From Protea cynaroides (lineage: Eukaryota > Streptophyta > Magnoliopsida > Proteales > Proteaceae), in NCBI GenBank assembly GCA_028583415.1, contig CM053276.1, forward strand, positions 127,932,007-127,996,006: a stretch of DNA of 64,000 nt, written 5' to 3'. Each line of letters begins with the position of its first letter. Position 1 is the first letter of the stretch. The position numbers were made by a program, and so were the translations under genes. Of the stretch, positions 38,401 to 48,882 are shown piece after piece. The notes under the pieces were generated by a model. It ran no database searches. It saw nothing but the letters and a program-made list of their open reading frames with translations, and had not been told where the DNA came from.

Positions 38401-41400
38401 TGCATTTACAATGGCTGAGACAGGGAGCGAACCTTCAAATGGGTCAAACTGGCAACAACAACAACAACAACAAAGCCTTAACCCAACTAAATGGGGTTGG
38501 CTACATGGATTCTTATCCTACAATCAGCTCTGTTTGATGTCATACTTGAAACAAGGCCTAAACTATGCATATCTTTCCTCACCACCTTCTCCTAAAATTA
38601 TCTTAGGTCTGCCCCTAACTCTTTTAGATCCTTCAATTTGAATCAAATTACTCATCTGTACTAGAACATCTAACGGCTTCCGTTGAACATGGTTGTACCA
38701 TCTCAACATCCTCATCTCAGCTACACTAAGTTTATCTATAAGATGCTTCTTAACTGCCCAAATTCTGCACCATACATCATAGCTGGTCGAATGACTTGCC
38801 TATAAAACATGATCAGAACTGACTTACAAAAGAATATGCAAGATTAAGAAAATGGCCATACACAAGGGATTCATCCTTTGATGAAATCTTAGCCACATGC
38901 TAAGAAACCAATCTTAAACAAAATAATATGCAAGATTAAGAAAATGGCCATACACAAGGGATTCATCCTTTGATGAAATCTTAGCCACATGCTAAGAAAC
39001 CAATCTTAAACAAAATACCCACAATAATATAAGATTGCTAAGGCAGTGATGCAGAAGAACCACATCACATTGCCCCTACAGATTGAAGAGAAGCTAAAGA
39101 AGAATAATGATGACTAATCAGGAAAAGTTGGAGCAATCACAGGAAGGCACAACGAGAAATTAGTTGAAAGCTAATACTGACTCCTAGTAAGTTTTGAACT
39201 TCAAACATTTCAAGAGCAAGGAGAAGCCTTAGCGTCCTGGAAAATACCAAAGGATCAATACAAGTGAGGATGGCTTCAACAATGTTACAATCAAACCCAA
39301 CAAGAAGCAAGGGTTTAAAGGCCAGTATTGGAGACTGGATGTGGCTGCCAATCCCAATCCAATTCAGCCACTCCAGCCTGATCTTTTACCGATTTACACA
39401 GGTATCAGCTGGTATCAGCCAGGATTGGCTGGATTGGTGACCACCGATCCTGCTCCTTGAAATAATGATAATGAGTAAGGACTAAGGAAGGACAGAAAAA
39501 ATAGTCATTGAACATGAGGCCTAACTACTTGATCTGGATATAATTGGTGGTTTATGAAATTTATGACACTGCCAAATGAATAAAGATAGGTTTTGCTCAA
39601 CTGTCTTCCAAACAACATGAACTGCAAAAGAAAACTAAGTGAACTCCATATTCACTCTTTTTTTATGCTTACTCCATATTCACTCTGATAAAGCATGAGT
39701 GCACCATCATCCTTCTAGGCTGCAGAAAAGTTGCTGCAGAAAAGTTGGGACTAATACTAATTTGCACCCATATCCATACAAGGTAATGCAGGCCTAATAT
39801 GCCCCTGTTTCTCCAGGTAAACATTCTGAATCCCCTGGGAAGACCTACAGGGGGCTCTATAGTCTATATGAATGGTTTCCCAGTCCTTTCAAGCATTCCT
39901 GTTTCTTGGTCTCCATTACTTAAATTATTGAAGTCAATACCACAAGGCAATCAGATGGGAGACTAAAGGAGTTGAGCCTGCGTATAATAGCCAACTTGGT
40001 AGATCAAACTACAACATTTTCGCAGATTGAGATTTTCTTTCACAACATTAATCAAGAGACCATAAAATCCTCAAACAGCCAAGCTTTATCCACTCCACAA
40101 ATGGTAGTTCAATTCCATTGGAATTCTATAGTTTGTACTTTTCCCTTTTCATTCCCAAATAACACTTAGGAGAAGACCATATAGACCATGCACACAGGCA
40201 ATTTCCTTTATGCCTAACATAAGCAATCTGCTCCACATCTGTTACATCTCTTAATCCAAAAGCTTCCTGCAACTCATAAATTCCATCAATACTACACTGT
40301 CTGCTTTGTACTGCTATTTCATGGCATAAAAAGTTGTGTTGACACCAATCAAAATTGATATACCCTGAAACTCCAGCCAACTGCCGAACTTGAGCCACTA
40401 GAGAAACTTGGCAAAGTCATCGGAAGAGCAAACAAGCATTCATATTCAACTACATGATTTTTTACATCATCCTTATGTGATTTTCTGCATATTTCCAACA
40501 ACGTAATGCCAAGGAATGGTTCAAGGCATCTACACTATAAGAACAAAATGAGCAATTTTAGATGTGATTATCCTAACATAAGTCCGGGAACAAAATACAA
40601 CAGCAACAAGTTGATTTCATTTCCACCTAAATGAGGTTGAATTCTTCAACAGTCGCTAAGAATTTTCAATAGCAGAGAGATCAAAAAATTTATTAAACTT
40701 CAGTTCTTTCAAATTAAATCTTACTTCTTCAATGCTCGTGCTGTGGTCAGTGGACAACTGCAACGCAGTCAACCTCGTTCTTTCAGCAGGAGCCTTGTCT
40801 TCCACCCTACCCACCTCATCAGCACCAACACCAGCCTCTTCCACAATACCCTCCATCTCTGCCCCATCACTCCCACCCCTTTGATAGCTACTACTTCCAA
40901 TCGTCTGCGGCTGATTCTGCGCCACAATCGCACGACTATCACCCACATTCATCACATACACATCCTCATCTCTCATTAACACAACCAACAAACACGAACC
41001 CATCAAGGCCAGCTCTGGGTACGGACCAAGAACCTTATCAGTCATCTCCAAGTATGCAGACTCGGTGACCTCAAGAGCCCTCGATAAAGCCCTCAAAACC
41101 GACTCATGATCAATGGGACCCACTGTCCTTTTCCTGAAACTCCTGCAACTTCTCTCATCGACTCTGTTTTCAACCTCAGCTTTCTCTTTCTCTTCCCAAT
41201 CGTATTTCCATGGGAACAACTCTCTGCTCTGCCCCCCTTCCTTGTTCTTGGCGAATCCATATCTCAGTTTCGACAACAGCAGCGACGCTCTTCCTCTACT
41301 TGAACCGGCATTACTAACCCGTATCGCATCGTCGACCGAAAACGCAAACCGGTCCGATCCAGAAAGATCAAGCCCATCGTCTGCATTCTCTTCTGCAAGA

Positions 41401-42536
41401 AACTCCCAAAGGGGCTTCCTCACAGATCCACTGCGCTGCTCCTGCTGGAACGTCACACGCTTCACCGACACTCGCGGATCGTTCGCCACCTGAGACGACG
41501 GCTCAGGTTCCGGTACCGGTTCTGATTCAGATAGTGAAATACCATCTCTGCCCCGTCCTTCTTCTTGCTTTGGAGCTGTAGCTATCGAGCAGTCCTGGTC
41601 ATCATTCTTCCAAAATAATCCTTGGAGCTCATTAAAAACAGCACGGTAGAGATTACCCATCAAGAATTCCGGTGCATCTGGGCCATTGAAGCCATCATAG
41701 ATCCCGACGAAGAGCCACCCGTGTTCTTCAGACACCACCACGTGAACCCGATCCTCTCCGGCCTTCCCATGGGCCCACTGTACACTATCATTCTTCGCCT
41801 CCGACTCAGCACTTCCACCACCATAAGCCGCAGCGGTCGCTTGCGCAGCTGCCTGACCCTCTTTCCGGCCGACGAAATTCAGAACGGGGACGACCCAAGG
41901 TCTTTTTTTGTCTGAGAAGTTCCTGTAGAAAGCCTTCCGAATACCCGAAATACCCTTCTTTCTCCTCCTTTTTACGTAAAGGCCACCGAGCGGAGCTGAG
42001 AAGTGAACTCGGTCGCCGTCGGAGGCCGCGTTCACATCCAGCGGACCGGAAAGCGCGCCTCGCTCGATAGGACCGGACATAAAAAAGCCCCGGTCGATCG
42101 GACCTGAAGCGTCACCACCACCGCGAGGGACTGGTTGAAGCGGGAGAGCACTGAAAGACGAAGTACTCTCGAAGCCATTGACCACCGTGCTGGGCCTGGA
42201 AGCGGCACCAGCAGTACATTCAGTGGCATCGTCGTAAATATGATCGTGTTGGAGGACAGTTCTGGGAGCGGAAGTGTTGGCGCTGACAGAAGCGCCAGAG
42301 ATGGTTTTGAACAAGGTCGTTTTGGGGTCGTGAGAGGGTGAGAGACGAAGAGACTGAGAAGGTGAGAGACGGTCCGAGTGTGAAGGTGAGAGGAAGCGAG
42401 CAGAGGAACGAACGTAGCAGAAGCTGTGGCCTAGGGTTTCGTCGAGAGGTTCAGAAGCTGTGAATATCAAATCCCCTTGGTGTGTTTGGTCGGCGGGTTT
42501 GAGGCAGGGGAAGATACGCGAAAAACCGCCTCCCAT
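23459..42536 (-). CDS. PLL1: Protein phosphatase 2C, POLTERGEIST-LIKE 1 (PP2C29) type, with 14-kb intron
   Basis: Four exons on the minus strand: 42536-40725, 26611-26498, 25881-25617 and 23583-23459. Together they give 2316 nt and 771 residues with consistent phases and strong borders (GAAGAA|GTAAGA, TTTTTTACAG|GAAG). Introns are 14,113, 616 and 2,033 bp. PP2C motifs are present: GEDRVHVVV, VGIYDGFNG with the metal-binding DG, VMNVGDSRAIV, LKVTRAFGAGF, LILSSDGLYQYF, and YHDDVTVMVI near the end. The C terminus IWKSSGKYL and the Ser/Pro-rich N terminus match Arabidopsis PLL1 as I remember it. POL and PLL1 are plasma-membrane phosphatases acting downstream of CLAVATA receptors in stem-cell control. 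I chose the ATG at 42536, not the GTG just before it, because it gives MGGGFSR...C, a fit for N-myristoylation at Gly2 plus palmitoylation at a nearby Cys, known for this family. A GA tract at 42656-42672 probably lies in the 5' leader. Confidence 0.93.
24930..25100 (+). mobile_element. Diverged LTR fragment in PLL1 intron 3
   Basis: The stretch containing CCTATCTAATAGTTG, then a TATA-like TTTTCTATAAATA, then CAAACTACAAGGAGAG closely follows part of the LTRs of the element at 30048-33658, read on the opposite strand. No second LTR or internal domain is attached, so it is probably an old solo-LTR or fragment. Confidence 0.55.
25218..25489. repeat. Diverged 136-bp tandem duplication in PLL1 intron 3
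   Basis: Two head-to-tail copies start at 25218 and 25354, each beginning TCATCAGCCA and containing CAATCAAACTGTTACTGTAAG. They differ at several positions. Confidence 0.85.
26408..27064. other. PLL1 intron-1 3' end and adjacent unique sequence
   Basis: Contains exon 2 (26498-26611). Beyond it, before the first LTR element, is intronic AT-rich sequence with a short repeat of AAGTGTAG-TACAGCAGGGGTA at about 26951 and 27001 (period about 50). Confidence 0.5.
27065..29484 (-). mobile_element. Non-autonomous LTR retroelement 1 (no gag-pol seen)
   Basis: Two similar LTRs bound it: 27065-27513 (3' LTR) and 29066-29484 (5' LTR), with TG..CA ends on the minus strand. Next to the 5' LTR is a primer-binding site TGGTATCAGAGCGGT (29051-29065, minus), matching initiator-tRNA-Met usage. 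Next to the 3' LTR is a polypurine tract of nine G and an A. The flanks ATGTT (27060-27064) and AGGTT (29485-29489) are a 4-of-5 target duplication. The internal 1.5 kb encodes no recognisable protein. It carries two palindromes of the same type as element 2 (27806 and 27834) and a leader next to the PBS that is shared with element 2. It sits in PLL1 intron 1, in the gene's orientation. Confidence 0.85.
29516..30042 (+). mobile_element. Remnant of an older LTR retroelement (left part)
   Basis: A TG-starting segment with a TATA-like TTATAAATAAA leads at about 29692 into TGGTGTCAAAGC, close to the common TGGTATCAGAGC primer-binding site, so 29516-29691 looks like a 5' LTR. The sequence then continues for 350 bases and is broken by element 2; it resumes at 33664. 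The motif TTGTCCACGTGGAGTGCTTC here recurs in near-identical form at about 33807, so this host element has an internal direct repeat. No protein domain recognised. Confidence 0.5.
30693..31013. repeat. Regular array of nine short palindromes inside LTR element 2
   Basis: Nine copies of an 18-bp motif near GTTGCATCTTGTGCAACT start at 30693, 30721, 30777, 30804, 30860, 30886, 30942, 30969 and 30996. In most copies GTTGCA and TGCAAC can pair around a 5-6 base loop. Spacings are 28, 56, 27, 56, 26, 56, 27 and 27, so the array is built from pairs in an approximately 83-bp higher-order unit. The intervening bases are themselves repeated (AATGAGTAGACCT-like). Confidence 0.85.
31093..31973. mobile_element. 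hAT-type MITE, copy A (881 bp)
   Basis: The ends are CATAGTTGTCAAGGCG and CGCCTTGAAAACTATG, followed inward by GGCGCC-rich inverted sequence (GGCGCCTAGGCGCC and GGCGCCCTGGCGCC). The flanks are an exact 8-bp duplication, GTCTCTCT at 31085-31092 and 31974-31981, which is the hAT signature. No transposase. It interrupts the internal region of LTR element 2. Same family as the element at 54661-55297. Confidence 0.88.
31388..31528. repeat. Long palindrome inside the hAT MITE
   Basis: Arms of about 57 bases, 31388-31445 and 31470-31528, are inverted copies (TTTGATCGGAGCGTAACTCC against GGAGTTACACTCCGGTCAAA), separated by about 25 bases. Copy B of the MITE has no such palindrome that I can see, so this is probably a separate insertion or local inversion. 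Confidence 0.8.
33664..34040 (+). mobile_element. Remnant of older LTR retroelement (right part)
   Basis: Sequence continuing from 30042 after removal of element 2 and one copy of CTTCT. It repeats the TTCTCTCCCCATCTT, TTGTCCACATGGAGTGCTTC and GAAGATT-rich blocks found at 29846-30040. No coding domain. Confidence 0.45.
34550..35050. repeat. Three diverged tandem units (about 150-180 bp) in PLL1 intron 1
   Basis: The core ACATCCAACGGA recurs at 34651, 34830 and 34983, each preceded by a GATCTC/CTTATCCGAT block and followed by GGTTGGACAGCC- and GAGGTGGCC-like blocks. The units are well diverged, so the repeat is old. Confidence 0.75.
36717..37240. repeat. Diverged tandem repeat with (GA)n tract in PLL1 intron 1
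   Basis: Blocks containing GGATCCCACACCCTCTC at about 36726 and 36903, followed by CATATCCCTAAA and GGCTATTGG, repeat with a period near 178. A third, altered copy follows after a (GA)n tract at 37088-37113. GATTATGAGTAACTTGCAAG also recurs. Confidence 0.7.
37391..37990. repeat. 305-bp tandem duplication in PLL1 intron 1
   Basis: Copies begin at 37391 and 37696 (TACAGCTGTAAGG and TACATCTGTAAGG) and both run to TTCTAAAAT.GAGCTTAAGTAT-like sequence. They differ by point changes and small indels. No coding frame is kept in both. Confidence 0.88.
38455..38812 (-). pseudogene. 5'-truncated RTE-type LINE, 3' end with (TTG)n tail
   Basis: On the minus strand the sequence reads RPAMMYGAE, then after a one-base frameshift WAVKKHLIDKLSVAEMRMLR and a GRP-type stretch. 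This is the C-terminal part of a plant RTE-type reverse transcriptase polyprotein. It ends in GTAGCCAACCCCATTTAG-type 3' sequence and a (TTG)n tail (38454-38473 on the plus strand as CAA units), which is the RTE tail. Heavily 5' truncated and frameshifted, so dead. Lies in PLL1 intron 1. Confidence 0.78.
38833..39016. repeat. Exact 92-bp tandem duplication in PLL1 intron 1
   Basis: Two copies starting AATATGCAAGATTAAG (38833 and 38925) look identical throughout, so the duplication is recent. It lies directly beside the truncated LINE. Confidence 0.9.
39017..40724. other. 5' end of PLL1 intron 1, no gene recognised
   Basis: Intronic sequence from the 92-bp repeat to exon 1. A 270-base open frame on the minus strand (40126-40398) shows no family motif. 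A short GGTATCAGC-rich repeat lies near 39405-39425. Confidence 0.45.
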
Positions 42537-42655
42537 CACATTTGATTCAATTCCTGCTTCCCTCCGAGTTCTTAGCCCCTATACGCAGAGATCGGAAAAG
42601 CTCTTCCCGGGCTACTCCTACTCCTTTGACATATTTTGAAGAAAGGAGAACAGAG

Positions 42656-42672
42656 GGAGAGAGAGAGAGAGT
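42656..42672. repeat. (GA)n tract upstream of PLL1
   Basis: A GA/CT dinucleotide run about 120-135 bases upstream of the PLL1 ATG, on the minus strand a CT tract. Such tracts are common in plant 5' leaders. Confidence 0.75.
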
Positions 42673-43736
42673 GGTTTTGTTTTGGTATGTTTTTATATTT
42701 TCTTGATGTTTTTATTTTAATGGCGGATCCTGTTACATGTCACTGGGCAGGGTAATGAGTGTGGATATCACGGAACAGTGAAAGCCCATGGCGTTGATAG
42801 ATGGGTTATTTGAAAACCAGGGTGAGAGTTGTCATTTTGGAGTGAAATTGAGAAATGGCGCCAAAAATGAGGTAGACAGGGCTAAAATAGTAAATTTAAC
42901 GTCGAGATTCTGAATGGAGTGGAAAGAAGGAAAGAAGCAAGTTTCAGTTGCCGAGGTCAGAAAAGGGAAAGTGGATTTGTTTTCGTTTCCACGGCATCGA
43001 CCCAGTTTGACTGCATGTGCCACGTCATTTGTCCATGTCAGAAAGTGTTGAAATGCTTGCTTTTCTGTCTTCCACTTTTTCTCTGACCCCTTAGGATACC
43101 CGAATTGACGAATATGTCCTGAGTAAACGCCCCTTTCTCTCACCCCTTGATTCCGGATTGACGAATATGTTTAAACGCTTTTTCTTTTCCCAGAGTACAG
43201 TTCCCCTTTCAATTAAAAAGTCTGAATGTCACCTAAGTGGGATAAAATTTTCCAATTGGGATGCATCGATCGATATGTGTGATGTGTATCTCAGTTACTC
43301 CAATTAACTACTAACACGAGGTGATAAAAATCGTCTCCCATTGTTTAGTTCTTCAGTTGTCCATTGAATGAACTGGAATGCATTGGCGTGCTTGGCGAGT
43401 ACATCAACTGATCCAATAGACGACTAGCACGACTGGGCGACAATAGACGATTCAATACCATCCTTAACAAAAATACAAGGTTGTGTTCAATGCAACCTCC
43501 TCCTCTGGAATGTCTATATACGTCAAATTTGAGGTGTTTCGCAGACAGAAGGTTCTTAATTAAATCAACTTACCATTTGTTTCTAAATCAAAAAAATGCC
43601 TCTGTCTCAATTGCTTCTTCCTTTTCAACTCATTTCGACTTTGGTCCTCGATGCCAAAATCAGTTTGGAACTCAATCTAGCAACTACCCAAGAACTGCAT
43701 CGCATACAAATGGCTACAGACTCGGTATGTTAAATA

Positions 43737-43840
43737 TGTGAATCAAAAGTTGAATCCATTGTTCATATACTATTTGCTTGTCCATTTGCAAGGGGAGTCT
43801 AGTTTGGCGGCCGCTTGTGTCATCAGATATGCATGCGTCT
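43737..43840 (+). pseudogene. L1-type LINE fragment (zf-RVT domain)
   Basis: The translation contains ESIVHILFACPFARGV, followed by a stop where Trp is expected, then FGGRLC. This is the zinc-binding motif found near the C terminus of plant L1-type reverse transcriptase proteins. Only about 35 residues are recognisable. Confidence 0.55.
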
Positions 43841-45979
43841 CTTTAGGTAGTGTTCTTTAATTCCTTGATTAAGTGCAGGATCGTAATAAACTTCCGTTCT
43901 AAGATAAGGTAGTTGTGAATGAAACTCGAAAAGCCTTCTATTTTATGTAAGACAATGTCGTCGGTATCCACTCTTTGGCTTCGATGTTTATGTAACTTTG
44001 AAGCCTCGGCTTTCGACAACGTGATAAATAAAAAATAAAAATCATTGGTGAGAGAGGAATGGGCTTTCTAGTAATTTGAGAAAACAGTCGTGGCAGTCCG
44101 CAATCACGGCCCGCTGGTCGAGCTGGACTGTAGTAGCGGGAAGGAATAAACGGACGGTGGAGGTCAAATCTGAACGAAAAGGACGACTGAGGACTCTTAA
44201 CTGTCAAAATAATACAAGATCGCTTGTCTCCTCTCTCTCGTGTCTCTCGTCTCCATCCATTATTATAAAAGAAGAAAAAAAATAAATAGTTATTTATTTG
44301 AGAAAAAAATAATAAAAAAATAGAGATTTTGGTTTTCTTGAACGCTTTCCCACATCGGTCAAATCCTAATCCACCTTTAATTATTAACTAAATACTAAAA
44401 AAAGGGAAATAATTAAAAAGGAGGAATTTGGGAAAGATAGAGGGGGAGAGAGAAAGAGAGGAAGTCAAAGAGTTGTTGTTGGGTGGAGCAAAACGACAAA
44501 AGCATATGTATAAAGTGAAAGTCTGATGTGTCACATGCAATATACGTGTGTCCATGTGCTTTATTATTCCATTAAAACCCAAATTTTCATTTAATTAATT
44601 TAAAACCCCTCCTTTTCAAACTAATTATCATGTATCAACCCATACCATATTTTTTTTAAGGTAAATAACCTACTCCTGAACCGAATCCATTGGGGGGAGT
44701 TGGAGTTTGAGCTGACTCACTCTTCCAATGGTTGGATAGAATGAGAACCGGAGAGCCATGAAAGAGAGGATTTAGACGTAATCCATTCCATTATTATTGA
44801 CCTTAAATCCTCTTTTGTCTCTTAGTTATCCATCGAACTGGCTGGAATATTCGGCACAAGCGGGAGAAGAACATCTTTTTTTACTATCACCCTCAAAGTC
44901 TAGATGGTTTTAAATTCTAATCAATTTTTAATGCTATTTTTGATGGATTGAAGGTGATGGGTATGAGTGGGTCCATTTTGCATCAACCCAGCAGTCAACG
45001 GACGGATGACAGAGCCCTATATGGCTATATATGGAGTGGACCCCAACTCTAGGGATGTATATAGTGTCATTATCATTGTTGGACTTCTGTTTTTCTCTAT
45101 TAAGGGGGTAAATGATATTATGCTACCAAACACCATGGCTACAGATGACCTTGTCACCGTCTGATGTAAATAGAATATCCCAATCCTAGAATGTCAAAGG
45201 GCGCTCAAGAATAATGTGGATGAGTGATAGAAAACATGAGGAAATAACCCCGTAAGGGCCCACCAAATCGTTTCCTAAATAAACAATATGAAAACAAATG
45301 TGGATGAGGAAATAGAAGGCAAAGTTTGACAAAGGGGTAAGATTTCAAATTGTAGGCGTTAGGCAAAGGGTTGTTTAGACTCTTATAGGGAGGGAGGGAA
45401 AATTAGGGCAACAAAAGTCTGCTTCATCACCTTATCGACTTTTTTTCTTTGTTTCTTTAGCAAGTTTGCTTTATGTTTTTTCTTCCCATGTCTCTATAAA
45501 GTTGAAATCAAGCCGCGTTTGCGTTTGATCTTTTTATATTTATACCCTCGTAATTATTATTATTATTTTATTTTTTTTTCATTTTGCTTCATGTACCTTT
45601 TAGTTTTGCATATATATATCCTTTGTGGTTTGAGTTAATTTAATTTTTTTAGTGAACTAGAGTCATCAAGGGTTGATCAAGGTGCCACATGTCGTATAGA
45701 ATTTTACGTAAATAAGGGAGTTACATAATTTAATACGGCCTCCCACTCACATCTTTTAGTTTCTTAATATTTTTTTTAAGATGATGGTTTTCGTACAGGG
45801 TTCATGTATGTACACGGTGAGTATCAGTGCTTTATTTAATAGGTATGGAATAATTTTGAGATTACGCTTCTTTGTTAGGCCGTTCAAATAAACAGCACAT
45901 TTTGCTCTTCTTTTTTTTTTTTAGTTTACACTGATTTTACTTTTATGACAATCTACATTGGTAGCTAGGGATCTACATT

Positions 45980-46165
45980 CTCTCCATCCTCAGTTTCGGA
46001 TGGAGAGGGGGCGGCCCCGTTAGATGGCCGACACCTAGGGGCCAACCAGAGGATGTCGGCTCAGCTTGTCGGCTAGGATAGAGGGCTCGGATTCACCCGA
46101 GTCTCAGGTGTCGGTCATCTAACAAGGCCACCACCTCTCCATCAGGAAACGAGAATGGAAAGGAT
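45980..46165. mobile_element. GC-rich foldback MITE (about 190 bp)
   Basis: Arms 45980-46035 and 46106-46165 are inverted copies, matching through GATGGAGAGG, GTTAGATGGCCGACACC and their complements. The middle has an inner hairpin on CTCGGATTCACCCGAG. Base composition is far richer in G and C than the flanks. I could not define a target duplication. Confidence 0.65.
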
Positions 46166-46469
46166 TTGAATTCCATTGGTAAGTTTTCTCCCACTATCAT
46201 TTCTCATATTTTTCTAATTACTCTTCTAGTACCATATTGATCTGTAGTTCATGTATATTGAAAATAAAAATATTTTTTTTGTAAATGAAATACATTTAAA
46301 TTGAAAAAAATATTTCACCTTCAAGTGCAATGTCATACCTTCATACCTATTTGTTAACAATCATTAGCCAATTTAGGTGATGGGAATACTTAAATTTAAA
46401 TAACACTTATAAGTACTTCGCTCAAAACATCAATCAAGTTTCATAACTAATCATGGCCATTAGTACAAT

Positions 46470-48051
46470 GAATAAATTTCAGCTGCCCCTCATAATAGTT
46501 TCGAAACACCACCTATCACCCATACTTTTCAAAAAACATCAATTACACCCAAGTAACTGATGGAGGTGACGGAAATGAGTGTTAGACCGTTTTAGCCTTT
46601 ATGTTTTTAATTGAAAATTTTTAAAAACTAACAAAATTACTAAAATAACCCTAGTCATTTCGGTTTTATAAATAGCCCAATCCTCTTAGGATTGGACTCT
46701 CCTCCTCTACTAAGAACTACTCATGTTCTCCTTTTCGAAGAGAAACCTACGATTGTCATAGCTGAGGTCCGATTCTGTTGTAACAGTTGCTGAAACTTTT
46801 TCGGCCATCGGTTAATAGGGTTAAGTTATCCCCTTAATCCCCTCTCTTTCATTTCCTCTCTCCCTCCCTCATCGTTCTCCCCTCTTTCTTTTCCTTCGTT
46901 GTTCTCCCATTCCGAAAGATCAAGAGATCAATTCGAGAAGAATTGGAGGACGATATAAATGATTTGCGCAAAGAAATTCCAGACTTAGAAAATCCAAGAA
47001 CCAGCAACTCAAAGAACTTGGGGACTTGAAAGAATCTCGCAGCCCAGATCGACGGATCAAGAACCAGATCTGAATTCCTTTTAGTCGTTTCGATTATCAT
47101 CGTCATAGTTGTGAACGGTCGGCCATTGAGGAGGATGAAGAGGATGAAGAGAACCAGATCTGATTTCCACATCTCCTCACATAGCAGATTGTTTTCGAGA
47201 AGATTCAAGAACAACAGCAACCTCGAAACAAGAGAAAAAAAAAATTTGCTTGAAAAATTGTCTCGATTTTGATTTAACAGAAGGAAGTTTTTCGTCTCTG
47301 ATACAAAGACAGAGAATCTAGTTTAGAGTGGCAGCAACAAAATAGAATTGGAAAACCAGGTTCAGAATATGAAAAACAAACCAATACTAAATTGAAATAG
47401 TACATAAGATCATCGAAATCAGTCTAAATCTGCAAATCCGAGACAAACTAAACCCCATCAGTAATCAGTAACCTTGTTACAGCAACAATCATTCAGTAAC
47501 ATCCCAAACCCAAGAGCAAGTATGTTGAAGAAGCAAAACCAAAAAATAGATCTATGACAATTTCGATGAAGTGTGGATGAAATTGAAAACAGATCTGCCA
47601 ATAAACTAAAACAGAATAACTTACTTGTTTAATGGAGGATAAGAGAGAGGACCAATGCGGCGTCATCATGGGTGATGGGGAAGAAGAACACTGCGTCGTC
47701 GTCGGCGAAGACTATCGAAGAAAGTTTCCTCTGCTTTCTTCCGTTGAAGTCGGGCTTACCATTTAGGGGTTTAGGGTCAGTTTTCATTTTTTTTTATTTT
47801 TATTTTTTATTTTGCTAAGAGGGTCAACTAACTTTGTGGGGGTAAAAAAGTCTTTCAACTTATCTATTTGGGTATTATAGTTCAATTAAAATTCGTTTTT
47901 GATGACATCAGCAACTAACGAGATTGGTTAAATGGAATGGACCTATTTGATTAACGGTGGTAAACGTTTGGGTGATAGTTGATGTTTTTTGAAAAGTATG
48001 GATAGTAGGTGATGTTTTGAAACTATTATGAGGGGTAGCTGAAATTTATTC
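46470..48051 (+). mobile_element. MULE-type non-autonomous element, copy 1
   Basis: Terminal inverted repeats of about 90 bp open with GAATAAATTTCAGCT and close with its complement AGCTGAAATTTATTC. The flanks TTAGTACAAT (46460-46469) and TTAGTATAAT (48052-48061) form a 9-10 bp target duplication with one mismatch, the Mutator-superfamily size. Nearly the same sequence is found inverted at 60492-62047. The interior encodes no transposase but keeps an open frame of 123 codons on the minus strand (46849-47220), shared with copy 2 for about 80 residues. The interior may be a captured host gene piece. Confidence 0.85.
46849..47220 (-). other. Open frame inside MULE copy 1, unknown
   Basis: 123 codons, Leu/Phe rich at first (LVLFILFILLNGRPF). 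The matching frame in copy 2 is interrupted at residue 80. Homology unknown. It could be a captured exon, or simply a stretch with few stops; it is listed because both copies keep the frame with only about four replacements. Confidence 0.35.
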
Positions 48052-48882
48052 TTAGTATAATTGTTCAACCATATGGAATGCCTTTGTCTCTCATCTTCTA
48101 AACAAGATCTAATAATAAAAGGGTTGTAGCTTGGTTGTCATTAAAACATGACAAATGGGGAATATGAAGACCTAATATCATTATGGGAAAAGTATGAAAG
48201 GTCCCCCATAACCCCTATAAAATGTTGCTCATGACCCCTGTTGAGTCCTTGAGGCACTCTCCCATTGGTTGAAATGCTAACACAATGCTGCCTGCACAGT
48301 CATATACTGATCCAAAGCATCTCTCGATAGAGATCGATCATCAAAATTAAGTAAAATGACATACATGAAAAAAAAGGACATACTATTAAGACTTGTTGTC
48401 AGGGAAACTACTAATGACCATTGAACACCATATGAGTGTTGTCATAGATTTGCCCTATGAGGTAAGGCAGAGGGCAACCAAGGTGTTAATGCAGTCTCCA
48501 TTTAATTCTGAATAGATGCCTTTGAAAGCAAATGATTAATGAAACATTTATCACAAGGCAGATGTCTAAACACATAATACTATATTCATGCTATTGAATT
48601 CCAACTCATACCTTCATAGATGCTTGCATTTGGTTGCACTAGTAAACATTAACGGAAAAAATAAAAGTCAGAATTAAGGGGAGAAGGTTTTATTTGGAAA
48701 AATATATTCTCTTGTTTACCTCTAATAATCGAGATTCAGTAGTTGGAATTGATCTGGTACACATAGCAATGTATTGATATACATATCAAGCGAACTCCAA
48801 TTGATGAATCATGAGTGAAGTCCCTCCAATGATAGGAAATAATCCAAACCTATTTTTCTCCACACTGATTAGAAAAAAAAAG

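Larger units (their letters stand above)
42673..46469. other. Intergenic region upstream of PLL1
   Basis: The PLL1 promoter should lie in the first kilobase, but I can name no element in it with confidence. Further on are a LINE fragment (about 43737) and a GC-rich foldback (about 45980), listed separately. The rest is AT-rich without a recognisable gene. Confidence 0.45.

Noticed and set aside
40126..40398. Minus-strand open frame of 90 codons near PLL1 exon 1
   Set aside because: It has no family motif, lies within the intron and shows no splice context; probably chance.
42537..42539. GTG as the PLL1 start codon
   Set aside because: Plants start at ATG, and the adjacent ATG gives the expected acylation motif.
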